From Streptomyces sp. NRRL WC-3742 (GTDB taxonomy: Bacteria > Actinomycetota > Actinomycetes > Streptomycetales > Streptomycetaceae): a stretch of DNA of 64,000 bases. A model generated the notes under the pieces. It was not told where the DNA came from. It made no database searches and saw nothing but the letters and a program-made list of their open reading frames with translations. The position numbers were made by a program, and so were the translations under genes. This document shows, piece by piece, positions 41,983-50,468 of this stretch; the stretch's first letter is position 1, and the number at the start of each line of letters is the position of its first letter. The stretch lies in contig NZ_JOCF01000002.1 in assembly GCF_000720635.1 (NCBI RefSeq), forward strand, positions 145,675 through 209,674. The letters are read 5' to 3'.

Positions 41983-42057
41983 GAAGGGTCCCCTGCACCT
42001 CGGAGGAGCACCGGCTGTGGGACAGGGCCGGGCGTTGGGCATGTGTTGCGTCCGTGA

Positions 42058-42086
42058 AGCCTAGAGTCAACGCGCGTAGCTGTCAG
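42058..42086 (-). promoter_or_regulatory. Promoter of the 5'-nucleotidase gene
   Basis: CTGACA (42081-42086), a 17-bp spacer and TAGGCT (42058-42063) on the minus strand, giving a leader of about 70 nt. A GGACAT-N9-ATGTCC inverted repeat (42093-42113) sits just upstream of the -35 and may be an operator. Confidence 0.65.
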
Positions 42087-42163
42087 GTGGTCGGACATAA
42101 CGAGAAGATGTCCTACTGACGAACCGTCGCCGCCACCCCGGTGCGGAACCGGTGTGCACGGGC

Positions 42164-42230
42164 CCCGCACCGCGCGACTCGGACCTCCCGCGCCGCACGG
42201 CCCAGCCCCCGCGCCGCGCGGCTCAGACCC
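42164..42230. repeat. Three imperfect 21-23 bp repeats across the VirB4-like stop
   Basis: Copies start at 42164, 42187 and 42208, each beginning CCCGC(A/G)CCGC. The stop codon of the VirB4-like gene (42223-42225) lies in the third copy; the other two are downstream of it in transcript order. Confidence 0.7.
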
Positions 42231-43572
42231 CCGGCTCGGCCGCCAACTGCCGCTCCGCACGCGACCGTTCGGCCACCGCGTCCTCCGTCATCGCCCGGTC
42301 CGTGTACACCAGCGGCCGCTCGGTCTCGGTGATGATGTGCTTCACCACCTGCACATTGCCGTTCACGTCCCACACCGCGATGCCCGGCGACAACGTCGGG
42401 ATGATCTCCACCGCCCAGCGCGGCAGACCCAGCACCCGCCCGGTCGCCCGCGCCTCCTCGGCCTTCTGCATGTAGATCGTCCGGGTCGAGGCCATCTTCA
42501 GGATCGCCGACGCCTCCCTGGCCGCCGCACCGTCCACCACGTCCGACAGGTGGTGCACCACCGCCACGAAGGACAGGCCCAGCCGGCGCCCGAACTTCAG
42601 CAGCCGCTGGAACAGCTGCGCCACGAACGGGCTGTTGATGATGTGCCACGCCTCCTCCACCAGGAAGATGCGCTTCTTGCGGTCCGGCCTGATCCAGGTG
42701 TGCTCCAGCCACACCCCGACGATCGCCATCAGGATCGGCATCGCGATCGAGTTGCGGTCGATGTGCGACAGGTCGAAGACGATCAGTGGCGCGTCCAGGT
42801 CGATGCCGTCCGTCGTCGGCCCGTCGAACATGCCCCTCAGGTCACCGTCGACCAACCGGTCCAGCACCAGCGCCACGTCCAGGCCCCAGGACTGCACCTC
42901 GTCCACCCCCACGCCCAGCGACTCCACCGAGGACAGCTCGGGGCTGCGCAACGTGTCGATGATGTCGTCCAGCACCGGCTGGCGGTCCGTCACCGAGGCC
43001 ACCACGTGCGCGTGCGCCGCCTTGAGCGCGAAACCCGCCCGCTCCTCCAGCCCGCGCCCCATCGCCACCTCGACGATGGTGCGCAGCAGCGACAGCTGGC
43101 CGGTCTGGGTGATCGCCGGGTCCAGCGGATTGAGCTTCACCCCACCGTCGCGGGCCGCCATCGGGTCCAGCCGGATCGACTTTATGCCCAGCGCGTTGGC
43201 GATCAGGTTCCACTCGCCCACGCCGTCCTCGCCCTGCGCGTCCAGCACCACGATCTGCCGGTCGCGGAACCTCAACTGCCGCAGCACGTAGGTCTTCTCC
43301 AGCGCCGACTTGCCGTTGCCGGACTCCCCCAGCACCAGCCAGTGCGGCGCCGGGAGCTGCTGCCCGTACAGCTGGAACGGGTCGTACACGTACCCCTTCC
43401 CGCTGTACACCTCCCGCCCGATGATCACCCCGGAGTCGCCCAACCCCGGTGCGGCGGTGGGCAGATAGACCGCCTGCGCCTGCCCGGTGGAGGTACGCAC
43501 CGGCAGCCGGGTGGTCTCCACCTTGCCGAACAGCAGGCTGGTGAACGACTCGGTGATGTTGCCGAGCGCCAT
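42223..43572 (-). CDS. VirB4/TraC-like ATPase of a type-IV-secretion-like cluster
   Basis: 449 residues, ATG with GGAGG a few bases upstream. Walker A is LVLGESGNGKSALEK (about 78-92) and Walker B IFLVEEAWHII (about 296-306), with RRLGLSFVAVVHHLSDV after it, the HerA/VirB4-like motor layout. It is shorter than VirB4 because the N-terminal domain is missing; that part may be supplied by the preceding 529-residue protein. It should power a membrane complex. The five-gene leftward operon resembles the cmdABCDEF cluster of S. coelicolor (differentiation and antibiotic production); individual cmd names are not assigned. Confidence 0.82.
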   Translation of the reverse strand: MALGNITESFTSLLFGKVETTRLPVRTSTGQAQAVYLPTAAPGLGDSGVIIGREVYSGKGYVYDPFQLYGQQLPAPHWLVLGESGNGKSALEKTYVLRQLRFRDRQIVVLDAQGEDGVGEWNLIANALGIKSIRLDPMAARDGGVKLNPLDPAITQTGQLSLLRTIVEVAMGRGLEERAGFALKAAHAHVVASVTDRQPVLDDIIDTLRSPELSSVESLGVGVDEVQSWGLDVALVLDRLVDGDLRGMFDGPTTDGIDLDAPLIVFDLSHIDRNSIAMPILMAIVGVWLEHTWIRPDRKKRIFLVEEAWHIINSPFVAQLFQRLLKFGRRLGLSFVAVVHHLSDVVDGAAAREASAILKMASTRTIYMQKAEEARATGRVLGLPRWAVEIIPTLSPGIAVWDVNGNVQVVKHIITETERPLVYTDRAMTEDAVAERSRAERQLAAEPGV

Positions 43573-43623
43573 GGGCGGCCTCCAGGTGACAGCGGAACGG
43601 GTCGTACGGTGCTCGGCGAACGC

Positions 43624-45213
43624 TCAGCGGCGGATGCCGGTCGCGAACGGCAGGGTGTTGACGAAGGCCCGGTGGTGCTCGCGGTCGCACCACTCCAGCT
43701 TCAGGTAGCTCTTGCCCGCCGACGCGCGGATGGTCCGCTTGTCCCGGGCCAGCGCCTCCGGGCTGCGCGAGGAGACCGTGATGTACCCGACCAGGTTCAC
43801 CCCGGCCGCGCCGGAGGCCAGGTCGTCACCGCGCTGGTCCACCCGGCCGGTGTGCGCCAGGTCGCGCGGGTCCACCGTCCGGTTCATCTTGGCCGCACGG
43901 CTGGCCTCGGCCTCGTCGTTGGTCTTCTCCGTCAGCATCCGCTCGATCGCGACGTCCGTGGGCTCCAGGTCCATCGTCACCGCCACCGTCCGGATCACGT
44001 CCGGGGTGTGCACCAGCAGCGGCGCCAGGAAGTTGACGCCCACCGGGGTCAGCGGCCACTCCTTGATCCACGCGGTGGCGTGGCACCACGGGTCCCGGGT
44101 CACCGACTCACGGGTCTTCGCCTGCAGGTACTGCGGATGCGTCGCGTCCAGCTCCGCCGGCCAGGCGTTGCGCCGCGACATCGCCTGGATGTGGTCGATC
44201 GGGTGGTCCGGGTCGTACATCGAGTGCAGCAGCGAGGACAGCCGGGCCTGGCCCAGCGGCTGCCGCACCCGGATGTCCGCCTCCGCCAGCCGCGCGCAGA
44301 TGTCGGTCAGCTCGCGCGCCATCACCGCCGCCAGCCCGTCGTCGTCCCGCGACCGCCCGTCGCCCGCGCGCCGCTCGTAGGCGTTGCGGCCCATCGCGTG
44401 CGCCTCGGCGGCCAGGTCACGGGTGTAGTGCATGCACGCCACCAGGTACGCCCGGTGCTGCTCCGAGGAGGTCGACACCATCGACTGCAACTGGTCGTAC
44501 GACTCCTGCAGCCAGCGCGGCGCCTCGGTATCACCGCGCCGCTCCACGTCCTTCGCGTGCGCGTCCGGATCGGCCGGCAGCGTCCGCGCCAGGATCTGCA
44601 GCCGCGTCACGAAGCCGTCCCCGTTCGCGACGTGCTTGAGCAGCGTCCCGAACCGGTCGACCAACGCCTCCTGGTCCTCCGAGTCGCGCAGACCCACGCC
44701 CGGGCCCTCGATCTCGATCGCCGCCGTCACCGTCCGCCGCTCCAGGTGCATCAGCACCCCGACCTCGTCCGGCCCGAACGGCGCCGTCAGCCAACGCAGC
44801 CGCCCCACCCCCGGCGGCGGACCGACCTCCACCTCCCGGCCGTCCATCCGGGTGCCCGCGTCCATCGCGTCCGAACGCCACAGCCCCCGCCCGCCGCGCG
44901 CCGTCCGGCGGTACGTCCGGTTGATCTCCACCCACTTGTAGAACGTCCGCTTGCGGTACGGCACGTACACCGCCGCGATCGCGAGCAGTGGGAAGCCGAC
45001 CAGGCCGACGATCCGCAACGGGAGGATCGGCATCAGCAGGCCCCAGACCATGCCGATGAAAGCCCCGAAGATGACCAGCACGATCTCCCCGGACTCCCGG
45101 TTCCGGCCGATCGGCGCGTTCGGGCGGGCCTTGCCGATCAGGTAGGTGCGGCGCTGGTGCACGTACGGCTGGGCGTACTGGGCACCGTACTGGCCGAGCG
45201 GTTCGCTGCTCAC
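43624..45213 (-). CDS. SCO6880-family membrane protein of the type-IV-secretion-like cluster
   Basis: 529 residues. Two adjacent membrane helices near the N-terminus (about 42-62 and 65-86, PrgI-like) are followed by a large soluble domain with DEVGVLMHLERRTVTAAIEIEGPGV and several RQPLGQARLSSLL-type segments. The family, which I recall as SCO6880, accompanies VirB4-like ATPases in actinobacterial conjugative and conserved chromosomal loci and seems to replace the VirB3 and VirB4 N-terminal parts. It has no ATP-binding motif of its own. 51 bp upstream of the ATPase gene; starts seven bases after the TrbL-like stop, so coupled to it. Confidence 0.78.
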   Translation of the reverse strand: MSSEPLGQYGAQYAQPYVHQRRTYLIGKARPNAPIGRNRESGEIVLVIFGAFIGMVWGLLMPILPLRIVGLVGFPLLAIAAVYVPYRKRTFYKWVEINRTYRRTARGGRGLWRSDAMDAGTRMDGREVEVGPPPGVGRLRWLTAPFGPDEVGVLMHLERRTVTAAIEIEGPGVGLRDSEDQEALVDRFGTLLKHVANGDGFVTRLQILARTLPADPDAHAKDVERRGDTEAPRWLQESYDQLQSMVSTSSEQHRAYLVACMHYTRDLAAEAHAMGRNAYERRAGDGRSRDDDGLAAVMARELTDICARLAEADIRVRQPLGQARLSSLLHSMYDPDHPIDHIQAMSRRNAWPAELDATHPQYLQAKTRESVTRDPWCHATAWIKEWPLTPVGVNFLAPLLVHTPDVIRTVAVTMDLEPTDVAIERMLTEKTNDEAEASRAAKMNRTVDPRDLAHTGRVDQRGDDLASGAAGVNLVGYITVSSRSPEALARDKRTIRASAGKSYLKLEWCDREHHRAFVNTLPFATGIRR

Positions 45214-45220
45214 TTACCCG

Positions 45221-46498
45221 TCACCCCCCCTTCGCTGGATTGCTTTCGCGGATCGGAACCGGGGCCTGCGGAGGCCCGCCCTGCGGTGGCGGCGCCGGCG
45301 TCCGGCCGGCGTGCGCGGCGATGCCCGGCGCGACCGAACCGCCGCCGGCCCCGCCACCCCCGCCGGCGCCCTGCGGGCCGCGGTCGCCGTGGGTGCTGAT
45401 GCCCTGCTTCATCAGGTTCGCGGTGCCGTTGATCATCGCCGACCCGGCCGACACCGCGCTCGCCCGGGCGTGCCTCATGTTCATGATCTCGTCGCCGAAC
45501 CCCGGCACGAAACGGTAGACCGCGGCACTCGCGAAGATCGACAGGAACAGGATCGCCAGCCCCGACAGCACCCGCGAGAACGTGTCGTCCGCCCCGCTCC
45601 CGCTGGCCACCGCACCCGCCAGGCCCAGGATGATCACGATGATCGGCTTCGCCAGGTCCACCGCCACCATCACCCCCGCCCACCGGCGCACGTGCTTCCA
45701 CATCTGCTTGTCCACCAGCCCCGCGTACACCGCCGTACCCAGCAGCGCCCCCACGTACAGCATCGCCGCCCGGATCAACAGCTCGATCCACAGCACCGCC
45801 GCCGCCAGCACCGCCACCAGCGACACCAGCACCAGGATCAGCGGACCGCCCCCCACGTCCCCCTTCTCCAACGTGTCGGCGAACCCGCCCAGGTACGTCC
45901 CCGTGTCCGACTTCGTCCCCACCGCGATCGCCTTGGTCAGCCCGTCCGTCACGCTCACGACCGTGTACAGGATCAACGGCGTGAACGCCGAGGCCACCAC
46001 CGTCAACCACAGGAACCCGATCGCCTCCGTGAACGCCGTCGTCAACGGCGCCCCCCGCACCGCCCGCTTCGTCACCGCCAGCAACCACAGCACCAGCGTG
46101 ATCACCGTCGACACCGCGAACACCACGGCGTACTGCTGCAGGAACGACGCGTTGGTGAAATCCACCTTCGTCGTCCCGTCGATCGCCCCCGACAGATTCC
46201 GCACCACCCAGGCCGCCGCCTGCGCACACCCCTTCGCCAACGACCCCAGCGGATCGGTGACATTGCTGCCGATGTTCCCGGGCAGCGAGCTTCCGCCGGG
46301 CGGGGCGCAGTAGACGTCGTTCCCGGGCAGGGGGATTCCGGGGCAGCTCGTATTACTGGTCCCGGGGGTGGGAGTCGGCGACGGCGCGGCCACGGCCCGC
46401 TGCGTCGACAGCATGACGGAGAGGGCACCGAAGAGCGCCGTTCCCACCATTCGACCCATGACCCGACGCACGGCGCCCGAGTTACCCTCAGCGGGCAT
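45221..46498 (-). CDS. TrbL/VirB6-like polytopic membrane protein
   Basis: 425 residues from MPAEGNSGAV, with GGAGG eight bases upstream. A signal peptide (about 1-38, ending RAVAAP) precedes an extracytoplasmic segment with paired Cys (TSCPG, VYCAPPG). Five to six membrane helices lie between about 125 and 320, with the long hydrophobic central stretch typical of TrbL/VirB6. The last 90 residues are Gly/Pro/Ala-rich. It would form the inner-membrane channel. It overlaps the end of the preceding gene by 11 bases, so the two are translationally coupled. Confidence 0.78.
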   Translation of the reverse strand: MPAEGNSGAVRRVMGRMVGTALFGALSVMLSTQRAVAAPSPTPTPGTSNTSCPGIPLPGNDVYCAPPGGSSLPGNIGSNVTDPLGSLAKGCAQAAAWVVRNLSGAIDGTTKVDFTNASFLQQYAVVFAVSTVITLVLWLLAVTKRAVRGAPLTTAFTEAIGFLWLTVVASAFTPLILYTVVSVTDGLTKAIAVGTKSDTGTYLGGFADTLEKGDVGGGPLILVLVSLVAVLAAAVLWIELLIRAAMLYVGALLGTAVYAGLVDKQMWKHVRRWAGVMVAVDLAKPIIVIILGLAGAVASGSGADDTFSRVLSGLAILFLSIFASAAVYRFVPGFGDEIMNMRHARASAVSAGSAMINGTANLMKQGISTHGDRGPQGAGGGGGAGGGSVAPGIAAHAGRTPAPPPQGGPPQAPVPIRESNPAKGG

Positions 46499-47303
46499 AG
46501 CGGAAGCCTCCGAACCTATCGACGGCACCAGACATCTCCTCAGCGGTTGCGGCCTGCTGGTCCGGCGGAACGGGTGCCGGGCCCGACGCCCGGCCGTAGT
46601 CGGAGAGCTTCCAGTCCGTCCCGGTCCACCGCAGGCTGAGGGTGAGCGTGAACCACTCCTCGGAGACCGGCCTGATCGAACGCTCGCCGGCCACCCCGTA
46701 CAGACCCGTGCACCACACGTCGACCTTGGCGCTCTCCGCGCTGTAGCCGTTGCTCCTGGCCCCGACCGGGATCGTTCGCATGACGAAGGTCATTCCCGCG
46801 GGCGGACGTCCCTGCGCGTCGACACCGAACTTCGCGGCCGTCTCCGGAGTGAACCCCTGGTCCAGGCGGCTCTGCAGGGCCGGGGCGGCGCCCGGGTCGG
46901 CGATGGTGGTGACGATGGTGTGGCGGCTGTCCGTGCGGAACATGTCGGCGGAGCCGAGCGCCACCGCGTAGTTGACGGCGGCCGACTGGGCGCCCTGGTC
47001 GGTGTGCGGGAAGCCGGAGGCGATGCCGTTGACGGTGGTGCCGACGGGCTGGTCGCCGCTGGGGGCGGGGCCGGCGCCGGGTGGGGCGGTGGGGGCGGCG
47101 CGGTCGGCGGAGTGGTCGGTGCCGCCGGGGTCGGGCTTGCCGCGGTTGGCGATGGAGATGGCGACCACGAGCAGCGTGACGACGACGAGTACGGTCAGCA
47201 GGGTGCGCAGCGGCCGCGACTGACTCAGGCTCGGCTGGGGGGAGGGCTGTTCGCCGACCGGTAGCCGCGTTCGGGTGTGCGGCTGGTCGTCGGACAACGG
47301 CAC
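46488..47303 (-). CDS. VirB8/TcpC-like single-pass membrane protein
   Basis: 271 residues from a GTG with a strong AGGAGGG five bases upstream; longer in-frame starts would add residues without family character. A cytoplasmic segment of about 30 residues, one membrane helix (about 36-54, LLTVLVVVTLLVVAISI), a Pro-rich linker, then an extracytoplasmic domain (about 95-270) of NTF2-like type: SAAVNYAVALGSADMFRTDSRH, YSAESAKVDVWCTGLYGV, LRWTGTDWKLSDY. This is the VirB8/TcpC layout of conjugation channels. No lipobox is seen. Confidence 0.72.
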   Translation of the reverse strand: MPLSDDQPHTRTRLPVGEQPSPQPSLSQSRPLRTLLTVLVVVTLLVVAISIANRGKPDPGGTDHSADRAAPTAPPGAGPAPSGDQPVGTTVNGIASGFPHTDQGAQSAAVNYAVALGSADMFRTDSRHTIVTTIADPGAAPALQSRLDQGFTPETAAKFGVDAQGRPPAGMTFVMRTIPVGARSNGYSAESAKVDVWCTGLYGVAGERSIRPVSEEWFTLTLSLRWTGTDWKLSDYGRASGPAPVPPDQQAATAEEMSGAVDRFGGFRYAR

Positions 47304-47421
47304 GGCGGCCCTCCTGGTGCGGGGAGCCGGGGGGCTCCGGGGGCCCTCTGTCCGGGGGCGGGCGCGGACGGAGGGTGGGTACGGGGTGGGGAGGTGGAGC
47401 GGCGATCCGCCTGTCGGATCG

Positions 47422-47778
47422 TCAGACCGCCATACCGTAGACAATGGTGAACAGGGTGCCCAGGGATCCGATGATGAACACGCCGGTCAGCCCGGCGACG
47501 ATCAGCCCCTTGCCCTGTTCGGCCCCGAAGCTGTCCCGCAGGGCGGTCGCACCGATCCGCTGCTTGGCGGCACCCCAGGCGGCGATGCCGAGGCAGATGA
47601 TGATGGCCAGGGCCATGATCACCTCGACCATCACCCGGGCCTCCGACCCGAGGCTGGCGAACGGGCCCCAGTCCGGGGCGATCCCGCCGATGATGGTGTC
47701 GATATTCGGCTTCTTCGGTGGGTCCTCGGCCAGGTGGCCGACCGCAAGGGTGTGCACGCTGCTCAGGTTCATTTCCAT
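47422..47778 (-). CDS. Small two-helix membrane protein, VirB2/pilin-like, heading the cluster
   Basis: 118 residues. Two hydrophobic helices (about 48-67 and 92-115) joined by a charged loop (AAKQRIGATALRDSFGAEQGKG) give the shape of VirB2/TrbC-type subunits; there is no obvious cleavable signal. GGTGAG lies directly before the ATG at 47778 and six bases before the second ATG at 47772, so the latter may be the true start. First gene of the leftward type-IV-like operon, 118 bp before the VirB8-like gene. Confidence 0.7.
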   Translation of the reverse strand: MEMNLSSVHTLAVGHLAEDPPKKPNIDTIIGGIAPDWGPFASLGSEARVMVEVIMALAIIICLGIAAWGAAKQRIGATALRDSFGAEQGKGLIVAGLTGVFIIGSLGTLFTIVYGMAV

Positions 47779-48011
47779 CTCACCGCCCGATCAGGCAAAT
47801 TCAAGGGCCCGGACCCCGCCCGCGCGAAGGGTCGGTGCCTATTCTTGGCCAGATCTGATGTCGACTTGGCTACTTCTCGCGGATTGGTCGTGAGGTCTCG
47901 GACACGTACGCGAGGATGTCCACCGTACGAAGGATAGCGCTCACTCTTTGTATCTCTGATGATTGCGGTGAGCAACGCCTTCCGGGACACTTCGACTGAC
48001 GATTCGTCGGG

Positions 48012-49172
48012 ATGGTGCTGATGGTACTCCGGAAGGGCGGTAAGGCCGCCGCCACAGCGGGAGTTGTTGCTCTCGGCTTCCTCGGTCTGGTGACGATCGG
48101 GACGTATGCGGCGAGTGGGACGCCGCAGCAGTCGGCGAATCGTTCCGCCCTCTCTCCCGGCACGGTGCCCGCCGTCTACCAGAACGCGATCCAGAAGTGG
48201 GGATCGCTCTGTGCCGAGATCTCCCCGCCGATGCTCGCGGCGCAGCTGTACCAGGAAAGCGGTTTCGATCCCAAGGCCCGTTCCGGGGTGGGCGCGCAGG
48301 GATTGGCGCAGTTCATGCCGGACACCTGGGGGTCGTACGGCACGGACGGTGACGGGGACGGCAAGAAGGACGTCTGGAACCCGTACGACGCGATCGCCTC
48401 GGCGGCGGTCTACGACTGCGCGCTCGCCAAGGACGTCGCGGGCGTCCCCGGGGACCCCCAGGCGAACATGCTGGCCGCCTACAACGCGGGCCCGTACGCG
48501 GTGACGAAGAACAGGGGCATCCCGCCGTACAAGGAGACGCAGGGGTACGTGCGGAACATCCAGGCGATGGCCCGGAGTTTCACCGCGCCGACCGCGCCGG
48601 TGGAGGTGTCCGCGCAGTCGGCGGCGGCGATCTACTTCGCGCAGACGAAGCTCGGCACGCTGTACCTGTGGGGCGGCGAGGGCCTGGCCTCGCAGGGGGG
48701 CCGGTTCGACTGCTCCGGTCTGACGAGGGCCGCGTACGACAGCGTGGGCATCGAGCTCCCCCGGGTGGCGAACGATCAGTGGTACGCCGGGCCGCACCCG
48801 TCGCGGGATCAGTTGCGCCCGGGGGACCTGGTGTTCTTCGCGACGGACCTGAGCGATCCGCGCAGCATCCACCACGTCGGGATCTACGTCGGCGGCGGGT
48901 ACATGATCAACGCGCCGCACACCAACGCGGTGATCCGCTACGACAAGATCGACACCCGGGAGTACATCGGGGCCACCCGGGTCACCTCGGACGGCGCCCA
49001 GGCGCTGCCCTCCCGCGACAACGGCGGCAACGGCGCGGTCAACGCCCCCCGCCGCCCGGGCACCACCGCACCGACCCCCGCAGCCACGACGACGGCTCCC
49101 CCGACGGCCGCCCGCCCCGCGGCGGCGGCCCCGGCGGCGCCGACCGCCCCTCCCACCGCCGCCACCCGCTGA
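48012..49172 (+). CDS. Secreted lytic transglycosylase with C-terminal NlpC/P60 peptidase
   Basis: 386 residues. A signal or anchor helix (about 12-34) is followed by an SLT domain with the catalytic Glu in AQLYQESGFDPKARSGVGAQGLAQFMP (about 77-103), and an NlpC/P60 domain with Cys in GGRFDCSGLTRAAYDS and His in IHHVGIYVGGG. The C-terminus is a Pro/Ala/Thr-rich tail. It cuts both glycan strands and stem peptides, so it can open the wall for a transmembrane complex. Divergent from the type-IV-like operon, the usual companion of such channels. Start at 48012 or the ATG at 48021. Confidence 0.88.
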   Translation: MVLMVLRKGGKAAATAGVVALGFLGLVTIGTYAASGTPQQSANRSALSPGTVPAVYQNAIQKWGSLCAEISPPMLAAQLYQESGFDPKARSGVGAQGLAQFMPDTWGSYGTDGDGDGKKDVWNPYDAIASAAVYDCALAKDVAGVPGDPQANMLAAYNAGPYAVTKNRGIPPYKETQGYVRNIQAMARSFTAPTAPVEVSAQSAAAIYFAQTKLGTLYLWGGEGLASQGGRFDCSGLTRAAYDSVGIELPRVANDQWYAGPHPSRDQLRPGDLVFFATDLSDPRSIHHVGIYVGGGYMINAPHTNAVIRYDKIDTREYIGATRVTSDGAQALPSRDNGGNGAVNAPRRPGTTAPTPAATTTAPPTAARPAAAAPAAPTAPPTAATR

Positions 49173-49351
49173 GACGAGGGCGCACCTGTGTGTGCCCTGT
49201 GGACGCTGAGTCAAGTTTCCATAACCGCGCGTTTCCGTGGAACGCTGTGCCCCGGCGATGACGTTGGGTCCGGTGGCCCCCCGTCAGGATCTCCGCGCCG
49301 GGTGGGCCCGGCCGGAACGGACAGGTGCAGCAGAGCAGAAGGAGGTGCGGC

Positions 49352-50074
49352 GTGTCGACGCCGCTTGCCGACACGACCAACCCCGACCTCGAACTGCTCT
49401 ACGCCGTCAACGGGCTGGCCCGACACGCCCCCCGGTGGCTGGACCACCTGGTCTCGTGGATCGGCGAGTACGGCATCCTGATCGGCCTGGCCGCCCTCGG
49501 TCTGACGGCCTGGCTGCAGGCCAGACGCCGCCCGGACGCGCCGGTGGCGGTGGCCGGGCTGCTGTGGGTGCCGCTGTCGGTGGCCATCGCCGAGCTCGCG
49601 AACCTGCCGATCGCCGCGATCGTGAACCGCCCGCGCCCGTTCGTCGACCACCCCGGGCTGCTGGTGCTGGTGGAGGGCAAGGCCGGCACCCATTCCTTCG
49701 TCAGCGACCACTCGACCATGACCATGGGCGTCGCGGTGGCGCTGTTCCTGGTGAACCGCAGGCTCGGCTGGATCGCCGGGGGTCTGGCCCTGCTGCAGGG
49801 CTTCTGCCGGATGTTCATGGGCGTCCACTACCCGACGGACGTGATCGGCGGCTTCGCGCTGGCCGTGGCCGTGGTGCTGCTGCTGGCGCCGATCGCGATG
49901 GCCGTGCTCGTCCCCTTCTGCCACGCGCTGACCCGTACGGCCCTCGCCCCGCTCGTCCGGGCGCCGGAGCGGGCCGCGAGGGCCCCGCGCGGAACGGCGC
50001 AGCGTGGACGGCGGCGCGGCCGCGGACCGGTGCGCTCCGAGGACCAGCCGCCGGAGTCCGACCTCGCGGCGTGA
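49352..50074 (+). CDS. PAP2-family membrane phosphatase
   Basis: 240 residues from a GTG with a strong AAGGAGGTG four bases upstream. Five to six membrane helices. The three phosphatase motifs are present in the C-terminal half: NRPRPF, SFVSDHSTMTMG and CRMFMGVHYPTDVIGG, with the Arg, His and Asp needed for catalysis. It may dephosphorylate undecaprenyl pyrophosphate or a phosphatidic acid. The tail is long and basic (RAARAPRGTAQRGRRRGRG). It converges with the small gene at 50099. Confidence 0.85.
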   Translation: MSTPLADTTNPDLELLYAVNGLARHAPRWLDHLVSWIGEYGILIGLAALGLTAWLQARRRPDAPVAVAGLLWVPLSVAIAELANLPIAAIVNRPRPFVDHPGLLVLVEGKAGTHSFVSDHSTMTMGVAVALFLVNRRLGWIAGGLALLQGFCRMFMGVHYPTDVIGGFALAVAVVLLLAPIAMAVLVPFCHALTRTALAPLVRAPERAARAPRGTAQRGRRRGRGPVRSEDQPPESDLAA

Positions 50075-50098
50075 GCGGCTCAGGCCGAAGGACACGGC

Positions 50099-50293
50099 CT
50101 AGTCCAGTTCCCCGCCGCCCGAGTCGGCCAGGTGCCCGGCGCCCTCGCGGCGGGCGAGGTCGCGGGAGCGGCGGGCCGGTGCGTACCAGCCGCAGCTGCA
50201 GGTGGCGAAGGCGAAGGAGCCGCGCTCGCTGATCGCGATGCGGTGGTCGGGCATCTGGGCGGTGCCGGGTGCGGCCGGCAGCTCACTGTGCAC
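50099..50293 (-). CDS. Small conserved streptomycete protein with a CxCGW motif
   Basis: 64 residues if it starts at the GTG at 50293, which is seven bases from a TACGGT box at 50301-50306 (leaderless). A GTG at 50302 would add three residues. The core MPDHRIAISERGSFAFATCSCGWYAPARRSRDLARRE has a CSCGW motif that could bind a metal with nearby His residues. The rest is charged. I recall similar short proteins in streptomycetes but no function. Confidence 0.6.
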   Translation of the reverse strand: MHSELPAAPGTAQMPDHRIAISERGSFAFATCSCGWYAPARRSRDLARREGAGHLADSGGGELD

Positions 50294-50300
50294 GTGGTTC

Positions 50301-50306
50301 ACCGTA
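50301..50306 (-). promoter_or_regulatory. -10 box of the small CxCGW gene (leaderless)
   Basis: TACGGT on the minus strand, seven bases before the GTG at 50293. Confidence 0.45.
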
Positions 50307-50468
50307 ACGCGCCGACGGCCCCGGGCGCGACGCGCTCGGTCGGGTCCGGACCGTAACCCTTCGCCGCTCAACTCGTTTGCCCGGAAAGAGCTCTGCCCTT
50401 CCGGTGCCGCCCGTCCCGGGTCGGCCCGCGGGGCAGTCGGGCCCGAGGGGGTTGTCGCGAGGATGAAG

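Noticed and set aside
42154..45399. Open frame of more than 1000 codons on the + strand across the VirB4-like and SCO6880-like genes
   Set aside because: Composition is Arg/His/Gln/Pro-rich and unlike a protein; the opposite strand has Walker motifs and membrane helices in the right order.
47779..48011. Possible c-di-AMP (ydaO-type) riboswitch before the SLT/NlpC-P60 gene
   Set aside because: Streptomycete wall-hydrolase genes often have one, but the conserved core bases of that aptamer are not visible in this 233-bp region.
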